Counted from the stretch's first letter, positions 1 to 7,244 are shown. The stretch is 56,160 nucleotides of DNA from an uncultured Nocardioides sp. (GCF_947489365.1 NZ_CANLDB010000012.1:1-56160); one strand, 5' to 3'. The notes: a model not told the origin generated them from the letters alone. Made by a program: numbers and translations.

Positions 1-30
1 GAGATCGCGGCACAGGACCCCGAGTCCCTC

Positions 31-156
31 ACCGGGTCTCGTGGCTCCTCGCCAGGGCTCGGAGCACCTCGACCACCAGGTGACGCTCCGCAGCCCGAGG
101 TGGTCGCCGCCGGAGATCGAGGTGCGAGGCCGCCCGCGGCCGAGCCACGAGATCCC
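31..156. repeat. Intergenic palindromic repeat, subtype B
   Basis: Two inverted halves are seen: one around 31-92 (reading GTCTCGTGGCTCCTCGCC ... CACCTCGACCACC) and its counterpart around 101-156 (GGAGATCGAGGTGCGAG ... GAGCCACGAGATCC). The second half recurs almost unchanged near 52768, and related versions form arrays at 26.0-26.85 kb and at the right edge. It lies just past the stop of the minus-strand GNAT gene, so it could act as a terminator or mRNA-end structure as well as a dispersed repeat. Nothing coding is supported here. Confidence 0.6.
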
Positions 157-684
157 TCAGGCAGCGGGGGCGGTGATCCAGTAGCGGCGCTTGATGCCGC
201 GGACGTCCTCGAGGACGCCGCCGTTGCGCTCGATGGTGCAGGCGCTGGCGACGTTGTCGTCGTCGCAGGTCACGAGCACGCGGTCGATGCCGAGCCGGGC
301 GCACATCGGCAGGGCCAGCGCGAGGGCGCGGCCGGCGTGGCCCTCACGACGGCGGGAGGGGCGGACGGCGTACCCCACGTGGCCGCCCTCGGCGAGCAGG
401 AAGTCGTTGAGGCGGTGACGGATCGCGAGGAACCCGAGGACGTCGGTCGAACCGGGCTCCTCGACGATCCACGCGAACGAGCAGGGCACACGGCCCGCCG
501 GCGGCTCCCACGCGGGATCCGCCATCCCCAGGCGCGCGGCGACGTAGGCCCGGAACCCCGCGACGGAGGTGTCCGCGGGCGGGCCGTGGTAGCCGGAGCC
601 GTCCATGTGGGTGGCGCCGAAGTCGGCGACGCACGCCGACCACCCGTCGTACAGCTCCAGGGACGGCGGGACGAGGGCGGTCAC
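157..684 (-). CDS. GNAT family N-acetyltransferase
   Basis: A 175-residue protein with a single GNAT fold. The acetyl-CoA binding signature is visible as VGYAVRPSRRREGHAGRAL, a version of the (Q/R)xxGx(G/A) loop, followed by a late beta-strand and alpha-helix segment (DDDNVASACTIERNGG) in which an Asn and the ERNGG turn are typical of the family. The acceptor substrate cannot be read from the sequence. The GTG start at 684 overlaps the stop codon of the NADH dehydrogenase gene by 4 bp (GTGA), so the two are translationally coupled and presumably co-transcribed. Functional linkage is not obvious. The gene ends directly in a palindromic repeat. Confidence 0.85.
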   Translation of the reverse strand: MTALVPPSLELYDGWSACVADFGATHMDGSGYHGPPADTSVAGFRAYVAARLGMADPAWEPPAGRVPCSFAWIVEEPGSTDVLGFLAIRHRLNDFLLAEGGHVGYAVRPSRRREGHAGRALALALPMCARLGIDRVLVTCDDDNVASACTIERNGGVLEDVRGIKRRYWITAPAA

Positions 685-2171
685 CCGGCGCGCTGCTCCA
701 GCGACACGCCGCGCTCCCCGGCGTCGGTGAGCCGGGCCTCCTCGCGGGCCCGCTCCTCGAGCTCCTCGCGCCGCGCCTGCTCCCGGGCGGCCATCTCGTC
801 GCTGGCGACGACGTCCGGGTCGGAGACCAGGTCGGCGGCGCCGCGCTCGAGCTGCTTGAGGGCGTTGCGGGCGAAGATCTGCTGCTCGGTCGACGTCCGC
901 TCCGAGCGGCCACGCCCGAGGAACGAGACGAACCAGTGCAGGACGGCGGTGACGCGGTTCTTGAAGCCCGTGATGTAGACGAGGTGCACGGCCAGCCACA
1001 TCAGCCAGGCGATGACGCCGGTCAGGCGCAGCTTGCCGACCATCGCGACCGCCCGGAAGCGGCTGATGATGGCCATCGAGCCCTTGTCGAAGTAGTGGAA
1101 GGGGTCCTGCGGCGGCTTGTTCTCCAGCCGACCGTCGATCTCCTTCGCGGCGTACTTCGCGCCCTGGATCGCCACCTGCGCCACCCCGGGGAGGTGGTCG
1201 AGGGCGATCATGTCGCCGACGACGAACACCTCGGGGTGGCCGGGCAGCGTCAGGTCCGGGTTCACCGAGATCCGGCCGGCGCGGTCGAGCGGGGCGCCGG
1301 TCTGCTCCGACAACGTCTTGCCGAGCGGGTTCGCCTGCACGCCGGCGGCCCACATCTTGGTGACCGCGGAGATCCGCTCGGTGCGGCCGGTCTTGTACTT
1401 GACCTCGAGCCCGCGCTCGTCGACGTCGGTCACCATCGCGCCGAGCATCACCTCGACGCCGAGCTTCTCCAGCTCACGCTTGCTGCTGGCGCCGAGCCGC
1501 TCCCCGAAGGGCGGGAGGACCTGGTCGGCGGCGTCCACGAGCAGGACGCGGGCCTCCCGGGTGTTGATGTAGTGGAAGTCGCGCTTGAGCGTGCGGTGCG
1601 CGAGCTCGGCGATCTGGCCGGCCATCTCGACGCCGGTGGGGCCGGCGCCGACGACCACGAAGGTCAGCAGGTGGTCGATGTCCTCGCCACGCTGCGCGCC
1701 GAGCTCGGCCAGCTCGAAGGCGCCGAAGATGCGGCCGCGCAGCTCGAGGGCGTCGTCCACGCTCTTCATGCCGGGCGCGAACTCGGCGAAGTGGTCGTTG
1801 CCGAAGTACGACTGGCTGGCGCCCGCGGCGACGATGAGCGAGTCGTACTCGGTGACGGTCTGGCGGCGCAGCACGTGGGAGGTGACCCGGCGGCGCTCGA
1901 GGTCGATGTCGGTGACCTCGCCGAGCAGGACCCGGGCGTTCTTCTGGCTGCTCAGCACCTCACGGGTGGGCGGGGCGATCTCGCCCTCGGAGAGGATGCC
2001 GGTCGCGACCTGGTAGAGCAGCGGCTGGAACAGGTGGTGGGTGGTCTTGGCGACCATGGTCACCTCGACGTCGCTGCGGCGCAGGGCCTTGGTGCCGAAC
2101 AGTCCTCCGAACCCGGACCCGATCACCACCACGCGGTGGGGCGTCTGGGGTGTGCGGTCGGTGGTCGTCAT
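681..2171 (-). CDS. ndh: Type II NADH:quinone oxidoreductase
   Basis: A 496-residue non-proton-pumping NADH dehydrogenase that passes electrons from NADH through FAD to menaquinone at the inner face of the membrane. The N-terminal FAD Rossmann motif (VVVIGSGFGGLFG, residues ~15-27) and the second dinucleotide motif for NADH (VVVGAGPTGVEMAGQ, ~170-185) are intact, and the FVVGDM segment near 315 is the usual FAD-contacting strand. A hydrophobic stretch near residue 390 (WLMWLAVHLVYITGF) matches the C-terminal membrane-anchoring part of actinobacterial NDH-2. A C-terminal Arg/Glu-rich tail of about 70 residues follows and looks like a coiled extension. ATG at 2171 is preceded by a GAGGAG ribosome site. 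Confidence 0.93.
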   Translation of the reverse strand: MTTTDRTPQTPHRVVVIGSGFGGLFGTKALRRSDVEVTMVAKTTHHLFQPLLYQVATGILSEGEIAPPTREVLSSQKNARVLLGEVTDIDLERRRVTSHVLRRQTVTEYDSLIVAAGASQSYFGNDHFAEFAPGMKSVDDALELRGRIFGAFELAELGAQRGEDIDHLLTFVVVGAGPTGVEMAGQIAELAHRTLKRDFHYINTREARVLLVDAADQVLPPFGERLGASSKRELEKLGVEVMLGAMVTDVDERGLEVKYKTGRTERISAVTKMWAAGVQANPLGKTLSEQTGAPLDRAGRISVNPDLTLPGHPEVFVVGDMIALDHLPGVAQVAIQGAKYAAKEIDGRLENKPPQDPFHYFDKGSMAIISRFRAVAMVGKLRLTGVIAWLMWLAVHLVYITGFKNRVTAVLHWFVSFLGRGRSERTSTEQQIFARNALKQLERGAADLVSDPDVVASDEMAAREQARREELEERAREEARLTDAGERGVSLEQRAG

Positions 2172-2287
2172 CTCGCGGCTCCTCGCCGGTCATCGTGGCG
2201 GCGGGCTCCCGCCGCTGAGTCCATTGTCGCCCCGCTCCGCCGGGACGTACCAATCCCTGTGCCCCGAAAAGTGCCTCGACGGAGGTG

Positions 2288-2313
2288 GTTTCGGACACGT
2301 CCGGAGCGGGTAG
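2288..2313 (+). promoter_or_regulatory. Possible SigB/SigF-type promoter
   Basis: GTTT at 2288-2291 and GGGTAG at 2308-2313 are separated by 16 bp. This fits the GTTT-N14-17-GGGTAT form of general-stress (SigB/SigF) promoters except for the last base. It lies about 65 bp upstream of the RsbW-like gene, whose family acts on exactly such sigma factors, which gives the match some weight. Chance matches in GC-rich DNA are possible. Confidence 0.35.
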
Positions 2314-2378
2314 TCGTCGGCCGACGAGCACGCACGCCGGGGCCGGAGGGCCCCGACGTCGCCCCGAGGAGACCCCCG

Positions 2379-3410
2379 ATGACCCTGCCCGGGAGCGCGC
2401 TGGCACTGGAGCCTGCGCCGCGCTCGGTCCAGCGCGCCCGGCGGTGGGTGGCCGACGTGTGCCGCTCCCACGGCCGCGAGGACCTCGTCGAGTCGGCGGA
2501 GGCCGGTACGTCGGAGCTCGTCACCAACGCGCTCCTCCACGCCCCCGGGCCGATCACCCTGCGCGTCAGCGGCCCCGCCGAGCACCTCCGCATCGAGGTG
2601 CACGACGTCTCCTCGGTGCCCCCCCGACCCGCGACCCCGCCGCGCAGGCCCGAGCCCCCGCCCGACCCCGCCGACCCCGCCGACCCCGACGACCTCGACG
2701 CCCTGCTGGCCGGGCTCGGTGGCTTCGACGACACCCTCAGCACGGTGGGCCGGGGCCTGCACATCGTCGCCACCAGCGCGGCGGCCTGGGGCGCGGAGGT
2801 CCGCGACGACGGCAAGGTGGTGTGGTTCGAGCCCAGCGCCGAGCTGCGCGACGACCTCACGGCGGCCGAGCTCGCGGGCTCGGTCTACGCCACCGGCGAG
2901 GTCGGTGCCGGCGCCCACTCCCGCCCCGGCACCGAGCTCGTCGACGTCCGGCTCCTGGGCGTGCCGCCGGACCAGCTCGCGGCGTTCCGTCGCCACCACC
3001 TCGAGCTGCGCCGCGAGCTGCGGCTGCTCGCGCTCGCGCACGCCTCCGAGTACCCGCAGGCCGAGCGCCTCTCCGCGCTGTTCGCCGACTTCGAGGTCGA
3101 CTTCGGCCCGGCCGTCTCGGGGCCGGAGGTGCTGGCCGCGCTCGACGCGGGTGAGCCGTACGCCGACCTGTCGCTGCGGGTCCCGCGCTCCGCGCCCGCC
3201 TCGGTCGAGTCGATGCTGCGGCTGCTCGACCTGGCGGACGAGTTCTGCCGTGGCGCCCGGCTGCTGACCCTCGCCCGGACGCCGGAGCAGGCGGCGTTCG
3301 CCCGCTGGTTCCTCGGCCAGATGGGCGAGCAGGCCGCGGGCGCGTCACCGACGCCGTGGCACCTCACCCGGCGTTCCGCGCGTTCCGAGGGCCGATACTC
3401 GTCGTCGTGA
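2379..3410 (+). CDS. RsbW-like ATP-binding (HATPase_c_2) regulatory protein
   Basis: A 343-residue protein. The N-terminal ~150 residues are a GHKL/HATPase_c_2 domain of the anti-sigma factor or serine-kinase kind: the N-box is ELVTNALLHA and the G2 box is TVGRGLHIV. The G1 box (VHDVSSVPP) is degenerate and is followed by a Pro/Asp-rich insertion, so kinase activity is uncertain. The remaining ~190 residues form an all-helical region (RHHLELRRELRLLALAHASEYP ... LLDLADEFC) of unknown function, possibly a dimerisation or sensor part. ATG at 2379 has a good GAGGA site 8 nt upstream. The stop overlaps the first crcB gene by GTGA, so this regulator is translationally coupled to a fluoride channel pair, an unusual arrangement. 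Confidence 0.75.
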   Translation: MTLPGSALALEPAPRSVQRARRWVADVCRSHGREDLVESAEAGTSELVTNALLHAPGPITLRVSGPAEHLRIEVHDVSSVPPRPATPPRRPEPPPDPADPADPDDLDALLAGLGGFDDTLSTVGRGLHIVATSAAAWGAEVRDDGKVVWFEPSAELRDDLTAAELAGSVYATGEVGAGAHSRPGTELVDVRLLGVPPDQLAAFRRHHLELRRELRLLALAHASEYPQAERLSALFADFEVDFGPAVSGPEVLAALDAGEPYADLSLRVPRSAPASVESMLRLLDLADEFCRGARLLTLARTPEQAAFARWFLGQMGEQAAGASPTPWHLTRRSARSEGRYSSS

Positions 3411-3826
3411 CCTCCGACCCCCACGAGCGCGACCGTGCGGCGCCGGTGGCGCTGCTCGTGCTGGTCGTCGCCGCGGGGGGTGCCGTGGGCGCCGTCGCGC
3501 GCTGGGCGGCCGTCGGGCTGACGCCGCCGGAGACCGGCTTCGCGTGGACGACGTTCGCCATCAACGTCTCCGGCTCGTTCGCGCTCGCGACCCTCCCCGG
3601 CCTGGTCGGTCGGCTCCGGCCGCACGCCCGGGAGCTCACGGTGGCGGCGGTCGGGCCCGGCCTGCTCGGCGGCTGGACCACCCTGTCGGCGTACGCCGAG
3701 CAGTCGCGCGCCCTGCTCGCCGACGGCCGGGTCGTCCTCGCCGGCGCCTACCTCACGGGCACCCTCGCCGCCTGCCTGCTCGCGGTCGCGCTGGGCCGGC
3801 GGCTCGCTCCCGGACGACCACGGTGA
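3407..3826 (+). CDS. crcB: Fluoride channel protein CrcB/Fluc, first subunit
   Basis: A 139-residue membrane protein with four hydrophobic segments. It belongs to the Fluc/CrcB family, dual-topology small channels that expel fluoride. The N-terminal GGAVGAVARW and the pore strand FAINVSGSFAL carry the family's conserved Gly, Arg and Asn. The usual GxxGGxTTFSTF pore motif is altered to LLGGWTTLSAYAEQ: both phenylalanines of the TTFSTF signature, whose aromatic rings line the fluoride path, are replaced. This suggests it is the structural partner in a heterodimer with the next gene. GTG at 3407 overlaps the upstream stop by 4 bp, and its own stop overlaps the next start in the same way. Confidence 0.85.
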   Translation: MTSDPHERDRAAPVALLVLVVAAGGAVGAVARWAAVGLTPPETGFAWTTFAINVSGSFALATLPGLVGRLRPHARELTVAAVGPGLLGGWTTLSAYAEQSRALLADGRVVLAGAYLTGTLAACLLAVALGRRLAPGRPR

Positions 3827-4188
3827 GCGTCGTCGGGACGGCGCTGCTGGTCGCCCTCGGCGGCGGGAGCGGCGCGGCGCTCCGCTTCGTGCTGTCGCGG
3901 CGCCTCGACGCCGGGCTGCCCTGGGGGGTGCTCGTCGCGAACGTCGCGGGGTCGGCGCTGCTGGGCGCCTTCTCGGCGCTCGCCCTGGCGGGGGTGCTGT
4001 CGTCGACGGGTCTCGCCCTGCTGGGGACGGGGTTCTGCGGCGGCTTCACGACGTACTCGACGTTCGCGGTCGGCACCCACGACCTGGGGTGGCGTCGGGG
4101 CGCCGGGTACACGGCGTTGACGGTCGGGCTGTCCCTCACGGCCTGCGCGGCCTGCTTCGTGCTGGTCGCCACTCTCGCCGGGCCGTGA
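3823..4188 (+). CDS. crcB: Fluoride channel protein CrcB/Fluc, second subunit
   Basis: A 121-residue four-helix membrane protein, paralogous to the gene before it. It keeps the canonical signatures: GGGSGAALRFVLS at the N terminus, VLVANVAGSALLG with the pore Asn, and FCGGFTTYSTF with the TTxSTF segment. In several Gram-positive bacteria crcB occurs as a tandem pair forming a heterodimer with fixed opposite topologies; the tandem order and 4-bp GTGA overlap here fit that. No fluoride riboswitch consensus was found upstream of the operon, so expression is probably controlled through the RsbW-like gene's promoter or is constitutive. Confidence 0.9.
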   Translation: MSVVGTALLVALGGGSGAALRFVLSRRLDAGLPWGVLVANVAGSALLGAFSALALAGVLSSTGLALLGTGFCGGFTTYSTFAVGTHDLGWRRGAGYTALTVGLSLTACAACFVLVATLAGP

Positions 4189-4209
4189 CCCCGATGGTCG
4201 AGCGGTGAC

Positions 4210-4563
4210 TCAGGCGTAGCCGAGCTCGTGCAAGCGGTCGTCGTCGATGCCGAAGTGGTGGGCGACCTCGTGGACGACGGTCACGCGGACCTCCTCCACG
4301 AGCTGCTCCCGGGTGTCGCACATCTCGAGCAGCGGGCGGCGGTAGACGAAGATCCGGTCGGGCAGCTCCATCGGCATCTCCGTGCCGCGCTCCGTGAGCG
4401 AGACCCCGTCGTACAGGCCGAGCAGGTCGGGCTCGTCCGCCGGCGGCTCGTCCTCGACGAGCACCACGACGTTGTCGACACGGGCGGCCAGCTCGGCCGG
4501 GATCCCGTCCAGCGCGTCGCCCACGAGCGCCTCGAACTCGGCCCGGTCCATCTCCACCGCCAT
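4210..4563 (-). CDS. Zinicin-like metallopeptidase family protein
   Basis: A 117-residue cytosolic protein with a C-terminal HEVAHHFGIDDDRL motif. This is the minimal zincin signature HExxHxxG followed by an acidic residue, as in the small actinobacterial metallopeptidase family known as DUF1025 or zinicin-like type I. The full length of these proteins is about 115-150 residues, so this is complete. The physiological substrate of the family is not established. ATG at 4563 is preferred; a TTG four codons upstream would also be in frame. It converges with crcB2, 21 bp apart. Confidence 0.8.
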   Translation of the reverse strand: MAVEMDRAEFEALVGDALDGIPAELAARVDNVVVLVEDEPPADEPDLLGLYDGVSLTERGTEMPMELPDRIFVYRRPLLEMCDTREQLVEEVRVTVVHEVAHHFGIDDDRLHELGYA

Positions 4564-4605
4564 GGCCCCATTCAACCGGGTGGCGCCAGGCGACCCTTGA
4601 CGCAG

Positions 4606-4639
4606 CAGGTCCCGGCCACCTGACGGTGACCGGGACCTG
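4606..4639 (-). terminator. Hairpin downstream of tRNA-Asp
   Basis: CAGGTCCCGG at 4606-4615 pairs perfectly with CCGGGACCTG at 4630-4639, and an inner CACC/GGTG stem extends it across one mismatch. It starts 9 nt past the encoded CCA end of tRNA-Asp on the minus strand, which suits a transcription terminator. Confidence 0.65.
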
Positions 4640-4647
4640 GAGGTTCC

Positions 4648-4724
4648 TGGCGACCTCGACGGGACTCGAACCCGCGACCTCCGCCGTGACAGGGCGGCGC
4701 GCTAACCAACTGCGCCACGAGGCC
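4648..4724 (-). tRNA. tRNA-Asp (GTC)
   Basis: On the minus strand the molecule starts GGCCTCG at 4724 and closes with CGAGGTC, discriminator G and an encoded CCA at 4650-4648, giving 77 nt. The anticodon loop is CTGTCAC (anticodon GTC) on a five-base-pair GCCGC-type stem, and the T-arm reads GGTTCGAGTCC. G73 is the expected discriminator for Asp. Confidence 0.95.
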
Positions 4725-4861
4725 AGGATGTGCTGCGTCGTGCTCGGCCCCCTCGTGTGGGGCCGGATGAACACTAACGCAGACCCCGGGAGTGGCCCAA
4801 TCGGCCCCCCCGGCCCAACGGTCTGCAACCGAAGGTCAAGGGGACGGGGAACCACAGGGGC

Positions 4862-5131
4862 ATGGGACTCCTCCGACCGATCGTCGTGCTGACGAACCGA
4901 GCCGCGCAACGAGCGGTCGGCCACGCCACTGCAGCGGAGAACGCCGACCGTCGCTACCGGGCCGCGGCGCTCGAGGCTGCCGTCCAGGCGGACGACGCCG
5001 CGGTCCTCGCCCACCTGGCGGAGCGTCGCAGGGCCTACCGCGAGCTGATAGGGCACCTGCGGGCCGCCCTCGACGCCGCGGACCGGGCCCGGGAGCTCGA
5101 GCGGCTGGCTCGCACCGCGGGGACGGGGTGA
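4862..5131 (+). CDS. Small alpha-helical hypothetical protein
   Basis: An 89-residue, Ala/Arg-rich reading frame between the Asp and Glu tRNA genes and antisense to them. No family is recognised. The protein looks entirely helical (ENADRRYRAAALEAAVQADD ... LAERRRAYRELIGHL), with heptad-like spacing that suggests a coiled coil. ATG at 4862 has only a weak purine-rich site (CAGGGG) close by. A hairpin begins 3 nt after its stop, which mildly supports a real transcript, although the same hairpin could serve the tRNA-Glu on the other strand. It could also be a chance frame in GC-rich DNA. Confidence 0.45.
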   Translation: MGLLRPIVVLTNRAAQRAVGHATAAENADRRYRAAALEAAVQADDAAVLAHLAERRRAYRELIGHLRAALDAADRARELERLARTAGTG

Positions 5132-5133
5132 GC

Positions 5134-5157
5134 CCCGTCGGCCGGCACCCCGACGGG
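5134..5157. terminator. Hairpin between small ORF and tRNA-Glu
   Basis: CCCGTCGG at 5134-5141 pairs with CCGACGGG at 5150-5157 over an 8-nt loop. It lies 3 nt after the stop of the small plus-strand ORF and 7 nt past the 3' end of tRNA-Glu on the minus strand, so it may work in both directions. Confidence 0.5.
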
Positions 5158-5163
5158 CCGGAG

Positions 5164-5239
5164 TGGCACCCCCAACGGGATTCGAACCCGTGCTGCCGCC
5201 GTGAAAGGGCGGAGTCCTAGGCCGCTAGACGATGGGGGC
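5164..5239 (-). tRNA. tRNA-Glu (TTC)
   Basis: On the minus strand the gene starts GCCCCCA at 5239 and ends with TGGGGGT, discriminator G and encoded CCA (5166-5164), 76 nt in all. The anticodon loop is CTTTCAC (anticodon TTC) and the D-arm shows the tRNA-Glu-like GTCTAGCGGCCTAGGAC. Position 1-72 is a G-U pair. Confidence 0.95.
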
Positions 5240-5280
5240 CTGCGACCGCGCCAGCATAGGACGCGACCTCCGGTGGGCGG

Positions 5281-6192
5281 TCAGCTCCCCGCGGCGAGCC
5301 AGGGCCGGAGCTCGGCGAGCACCTCGCCGGCCGACTCCTCCTGCAGGGAGTGCTTGCCGGCCAGCGCCCGGCCGGTGACGAGCGCGTCGTCCGCGGCCTT
5401 CTCGCGCCACGTCGCCAGCACGTCGTACGTCGACCCGACCAGGCCCCCGTCGCCCCACAGGGCCAGCAGGGGCACGGCGACACGGGCGTCGGCGTCCGCG
5501 CGGTCGTGGTCGAGGTCGATCGTCGCCGAGGCGCGGTAGTCCTCGCAGATCGCGTGGATCATCTCCGGCTGCGAGTAGCAGCGCAGGTAGTCGGCGTACA
5601 GCCGCGGGTCGGCGGACGCCGGGTCGGACAGCTGCGAGTCGTGGTGCGGGCGCAGGAACGCGTCGGGGTCGGCGCCGATCATCCGCTCGGGCCACGGCTC
5701 GGGCTGGATCAGGAAGAACCAGTGGAAGTAGCCGGTCGCGAAGGCCATGTCGGTGCGCTCGTACATCGTCCGCGTCGGCGCGATGTCGATCACCGCGAGG
5801 CGGGTGACGGCGTCGGGGTGGTCGAGCGCGGCGCGGTGGCCGACACGGCCGCCGCGGTCGTGGCCGACGAACGCGAACCGCTCGTGGCCGAGCGAGGCCA
5901 TGAGGGCGACGACGTCGGCGGCCATCGTCCGCTTGCTGTACGTCGCGTGGTCACCACCGCCGCGCGGCTTGGCGGAGTCGCCGTACCCGCGCAGGTCGGG
6001 GCAGACCACGGAGTACGACTCCGCCAGCACCGGCGCCACCCGCGACCAGGTGCGGTGGTTCTGCGGGTGCCCGTGCAGCAGCAGCACGGGCGGGCCCTCA
6101 CCCGCGGTGGCGACCCGCAGCGTCGTGCCGCCGTGCTCGTGCTCCACGGCGACGTCGCGGTGGGTGAAGCCCGGCAGCAGGTCGTCGTCCAC
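5281..6192 (-). CDS. Fluoroacetate/haloacetate dehalogenase-like alpha/beta hydrolase
   Basis: A 303-residue alpha/beta hydrolase closely resembling fluoroacetate dehalogenases, which cleave C-F or C-Cl bonds of haloacetates by aspartate attack. The motif HGHPQNHRTW forms the oxyanion region. D112 in GHDRGGR is the expected nucleophile, R113 and R116 the carboxylate-binding arginines, D136 the acid, and H281 the base. The halide pocket residues H157, W158 and Y219 are also in place, matching the numbering of the well-studied Rhodopseudomonas enzyme (recalled as D110, H155, W156, Y219, H280). The cap segment after residue 180 diverges, so the real substrate may be a larger halo- or epoxide-type compound. 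GTG at 6192 is fixed by a TAGCGT hexamer 7 nt upstream, indicating a leaderless transcript. Two fluoride-channel genes lie about 1.1 kb away. Confidence 0.82.
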   Translation of the reverse strand: MDDDLLPGFTHRDVAVEHEHGGTTLRVATAGEGPPVLLLHGHPQNHRTWSRVAPVLAESYSVVCPDLRGYGDSAKPRGGGDHATYSKRTMAADVVALMASLGHERFAFVGHDRGGRVGHRAALDHPDAVTRLAVIDIAPTRTMYERTDMAFATGYFHWFFLIQPEPWPERMIGADPDAFLRPHHDSQLSDPASADPRLYADYLRCYSQPEMIHAICEDYRASATIDLDHDRADADARVAVPLLALWGDGGLVGSTYDVLATWREKAADDALVTGRALAGKHSLQEESAGEVLAELRPWLAAGS

Positions 6193-6199
6193 ACCGCCG

Positions 6200-6234
6200 A
6201 CGCTAGGGCATCCGTCGACCGGGCGACGTAGGTT
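6200..6234. promoter_or_regulatory. Divergent leaderless promoter pair
   Basis: Minus-strand TAGCGT (6205-6200) lies 7 nt before the hydrolase GTG at 6192. Plus-strand TAGGTT (6229-6234) lies 6 nt before the DUF2071 GTG at 6241. Both fit the TANNNT-N6/7-start arrangement of actinobacterial leaderless promoters. The two genes therefore share a 48-bp control region with no room for long leaders. Confidence 0.55.
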
Positions 6235-6240
6235 GGCGGG

Positions 6241-6981
6241 GTGCACGCCGAGCCCGTCACGACGTCCGCCCCCGCCCTCCCCCGGCCGGTGGTGATGAGC
6301 CAGGACTGGCGCGACCTCACCTTCCTGCACTGGGCCCTCGACCCGGCCTCCCTGGAACGCTTCATGCCACCCGGCGTGCGGCCCGACGTGTTCGAGGACC
6401 GCTCCTACGTCGGCCTCGTGCCGTTCCGGATGGTCGACGCCGGCTTCGCCAACGGCCCCGCGGTCCCCTACTTCGGGACCTTCCTCGAGACCAACGTCCG
6501 CCTCTACTCGGTCGGACCCGACGGGCGGCGCGGCGTGGTCTTCCTCAGCCTCGACACCGACCGCCTCGCCGTCGTCGCCGGCGCGCGGGCGGCGCTGCGG
6601 CTGCCGTACCGGTGGGCCTCGATGTCGTACCGGGTCGACACCGTCGCCGGGGCCTCCGAGCACACGTACGCCGCGCGCCTGCGGACGCCGTCCCGCGCGA
6701 CCTCGCGCCTGGTGGTCAGGGTCGGCGCGGAGCGTGAGGCGACCCCGCTCGACGACTTCCTCACCGCCCGCTGGGGACTGCACACCCGCGCGTGGGGCAC
6801 GACGCTGTACGTGCGCAACGCCCACCCCGCCTGGCCGCTGCACGACGCCGAGCCGGTGATCCTGGACGACGGCCTCATGGCCTCCGTGGGGCTGCCCGGC
6901 CTCGCCGACCGGGCCCCCGACCACACCGCGTTCAGCCCGGGCGTGCACACCCGCTTCGGGCGGGCCGCCAGGAGTCGTTGA
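6241..6981 (+). CDS. DUF2071 (YqjF-like) family protein
   Basis: A 246-residue cytosolic protein of the DUF2071/YqjF family, recognisable from the opening WRDLTFLHWALDPASLERFMPPGVRPDVFEDRSYVGLVPF, in which the W...HW and the 'G..yvglvpF' segment are the family's hallmark. The fold is an acetoacetate-decarboxylase-like beta barrel in related structures; no enzymatic activity is firmly established. GTG at 6241 follows TAGGTT by 6 nt, so a leaderless start there is likely, giving an 18-residue N-terminal tail; ATG at 6295 is the alternative. It is divergently paired with the dehalogenase-like gene. Confidence 0.8.
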   Translation: MHAEPVTTSAPALPRPVVMSQDWRDLTFLHWALDPASLERFMPPGVRPDVFEDRSYVGLVPFRMVDAGFANGPAVPYFGTFLETNVRLYSVGPDGRRGVVFLSLDTDRLAVVAGARAALRLPYRWASMSYRVDTVAGASEHTYAARLRTPSRATSRLVVRVGAEREATPLDDFLTARWGLHTRAWGTTLYVRNAHPAWPLHDAEPVILDDGLMASVGLPGLADRAPDHTAFSPGVHTRFGRAARSR

Positions 6982-7167
6982 GGGCCAGCCAGGAGTTGCC
7001 CGCGGCGAACAGCGCCGAGGTGACGGCGGCGCGGACCCGGAAGCCGATCCCCTGGGGACACCCACGGACCGCGGCACCATGGTCCGGAGCGCCCGGTCCC
7101 CGCCCACGGTGCGTCGCCATCGACGGCCGCCTGTATGCTCACTCCCGATCCGGCCAGCCGGGTCGAT

Positions 7168-7244
7168 GGGCAGGTAGCTCAGTTGGTACGAGCGTCCGCC
7201 TGAAAAGTGGAAGGTCGGCGGTTCGACCCCGCCCCTGCCCACCA
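7168..7244 (+). tRNA. tRNA-Phe (GAA)
   Basis: A 77-nt gene from GGGCAGG to CCTGCCC, discriminator A, and encoded CCA. The anticodon loop is CTGAAAA (anticodon GAA) on a TCCGC/GTGGA stem with one G-U pair. The D-arm is TAGCTCAGTTGGTACGAGC and the T-arm is GGCGGTTCGACCCCGCC. A TATGCT hexamer at 7134-7139 is a plausible -10 element. The 186 bp between the DUF2071 gene and this tRNA show nothing else. Confidence 0.96.

Noticed and set aside
936..2378. N-terminal extension of the RsbW-like gene across the antisense NADH dehydrogenase
   Set aside because: It is antisense composition noise; a clear GAGGA site and HATPase start define ATG 2379.
2172..2378. Fluoride riboswitch for the crcB operon
   Set aside because: The conserved crcB-motif segments were not found between the NADH dehydrogenase and the RsbW-like gene, nor in the overlaps between the three genes.
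4745..4765. Terminator hairpin CGGCCCC/GGGGCCG
   Set aside because: It lies just upstream of the tRNA-Asp start on the minus strand and no gene on either strand ends into it; with a 7-bp stem in such GC-rich DNA it may be chance.
4648..7244. Integrated mobile element at tRNA genes
   Set aside because: No integrase, no excisionase and no repeated tRNA 3' end are visible; the genes between are ordinary chromosomal types.
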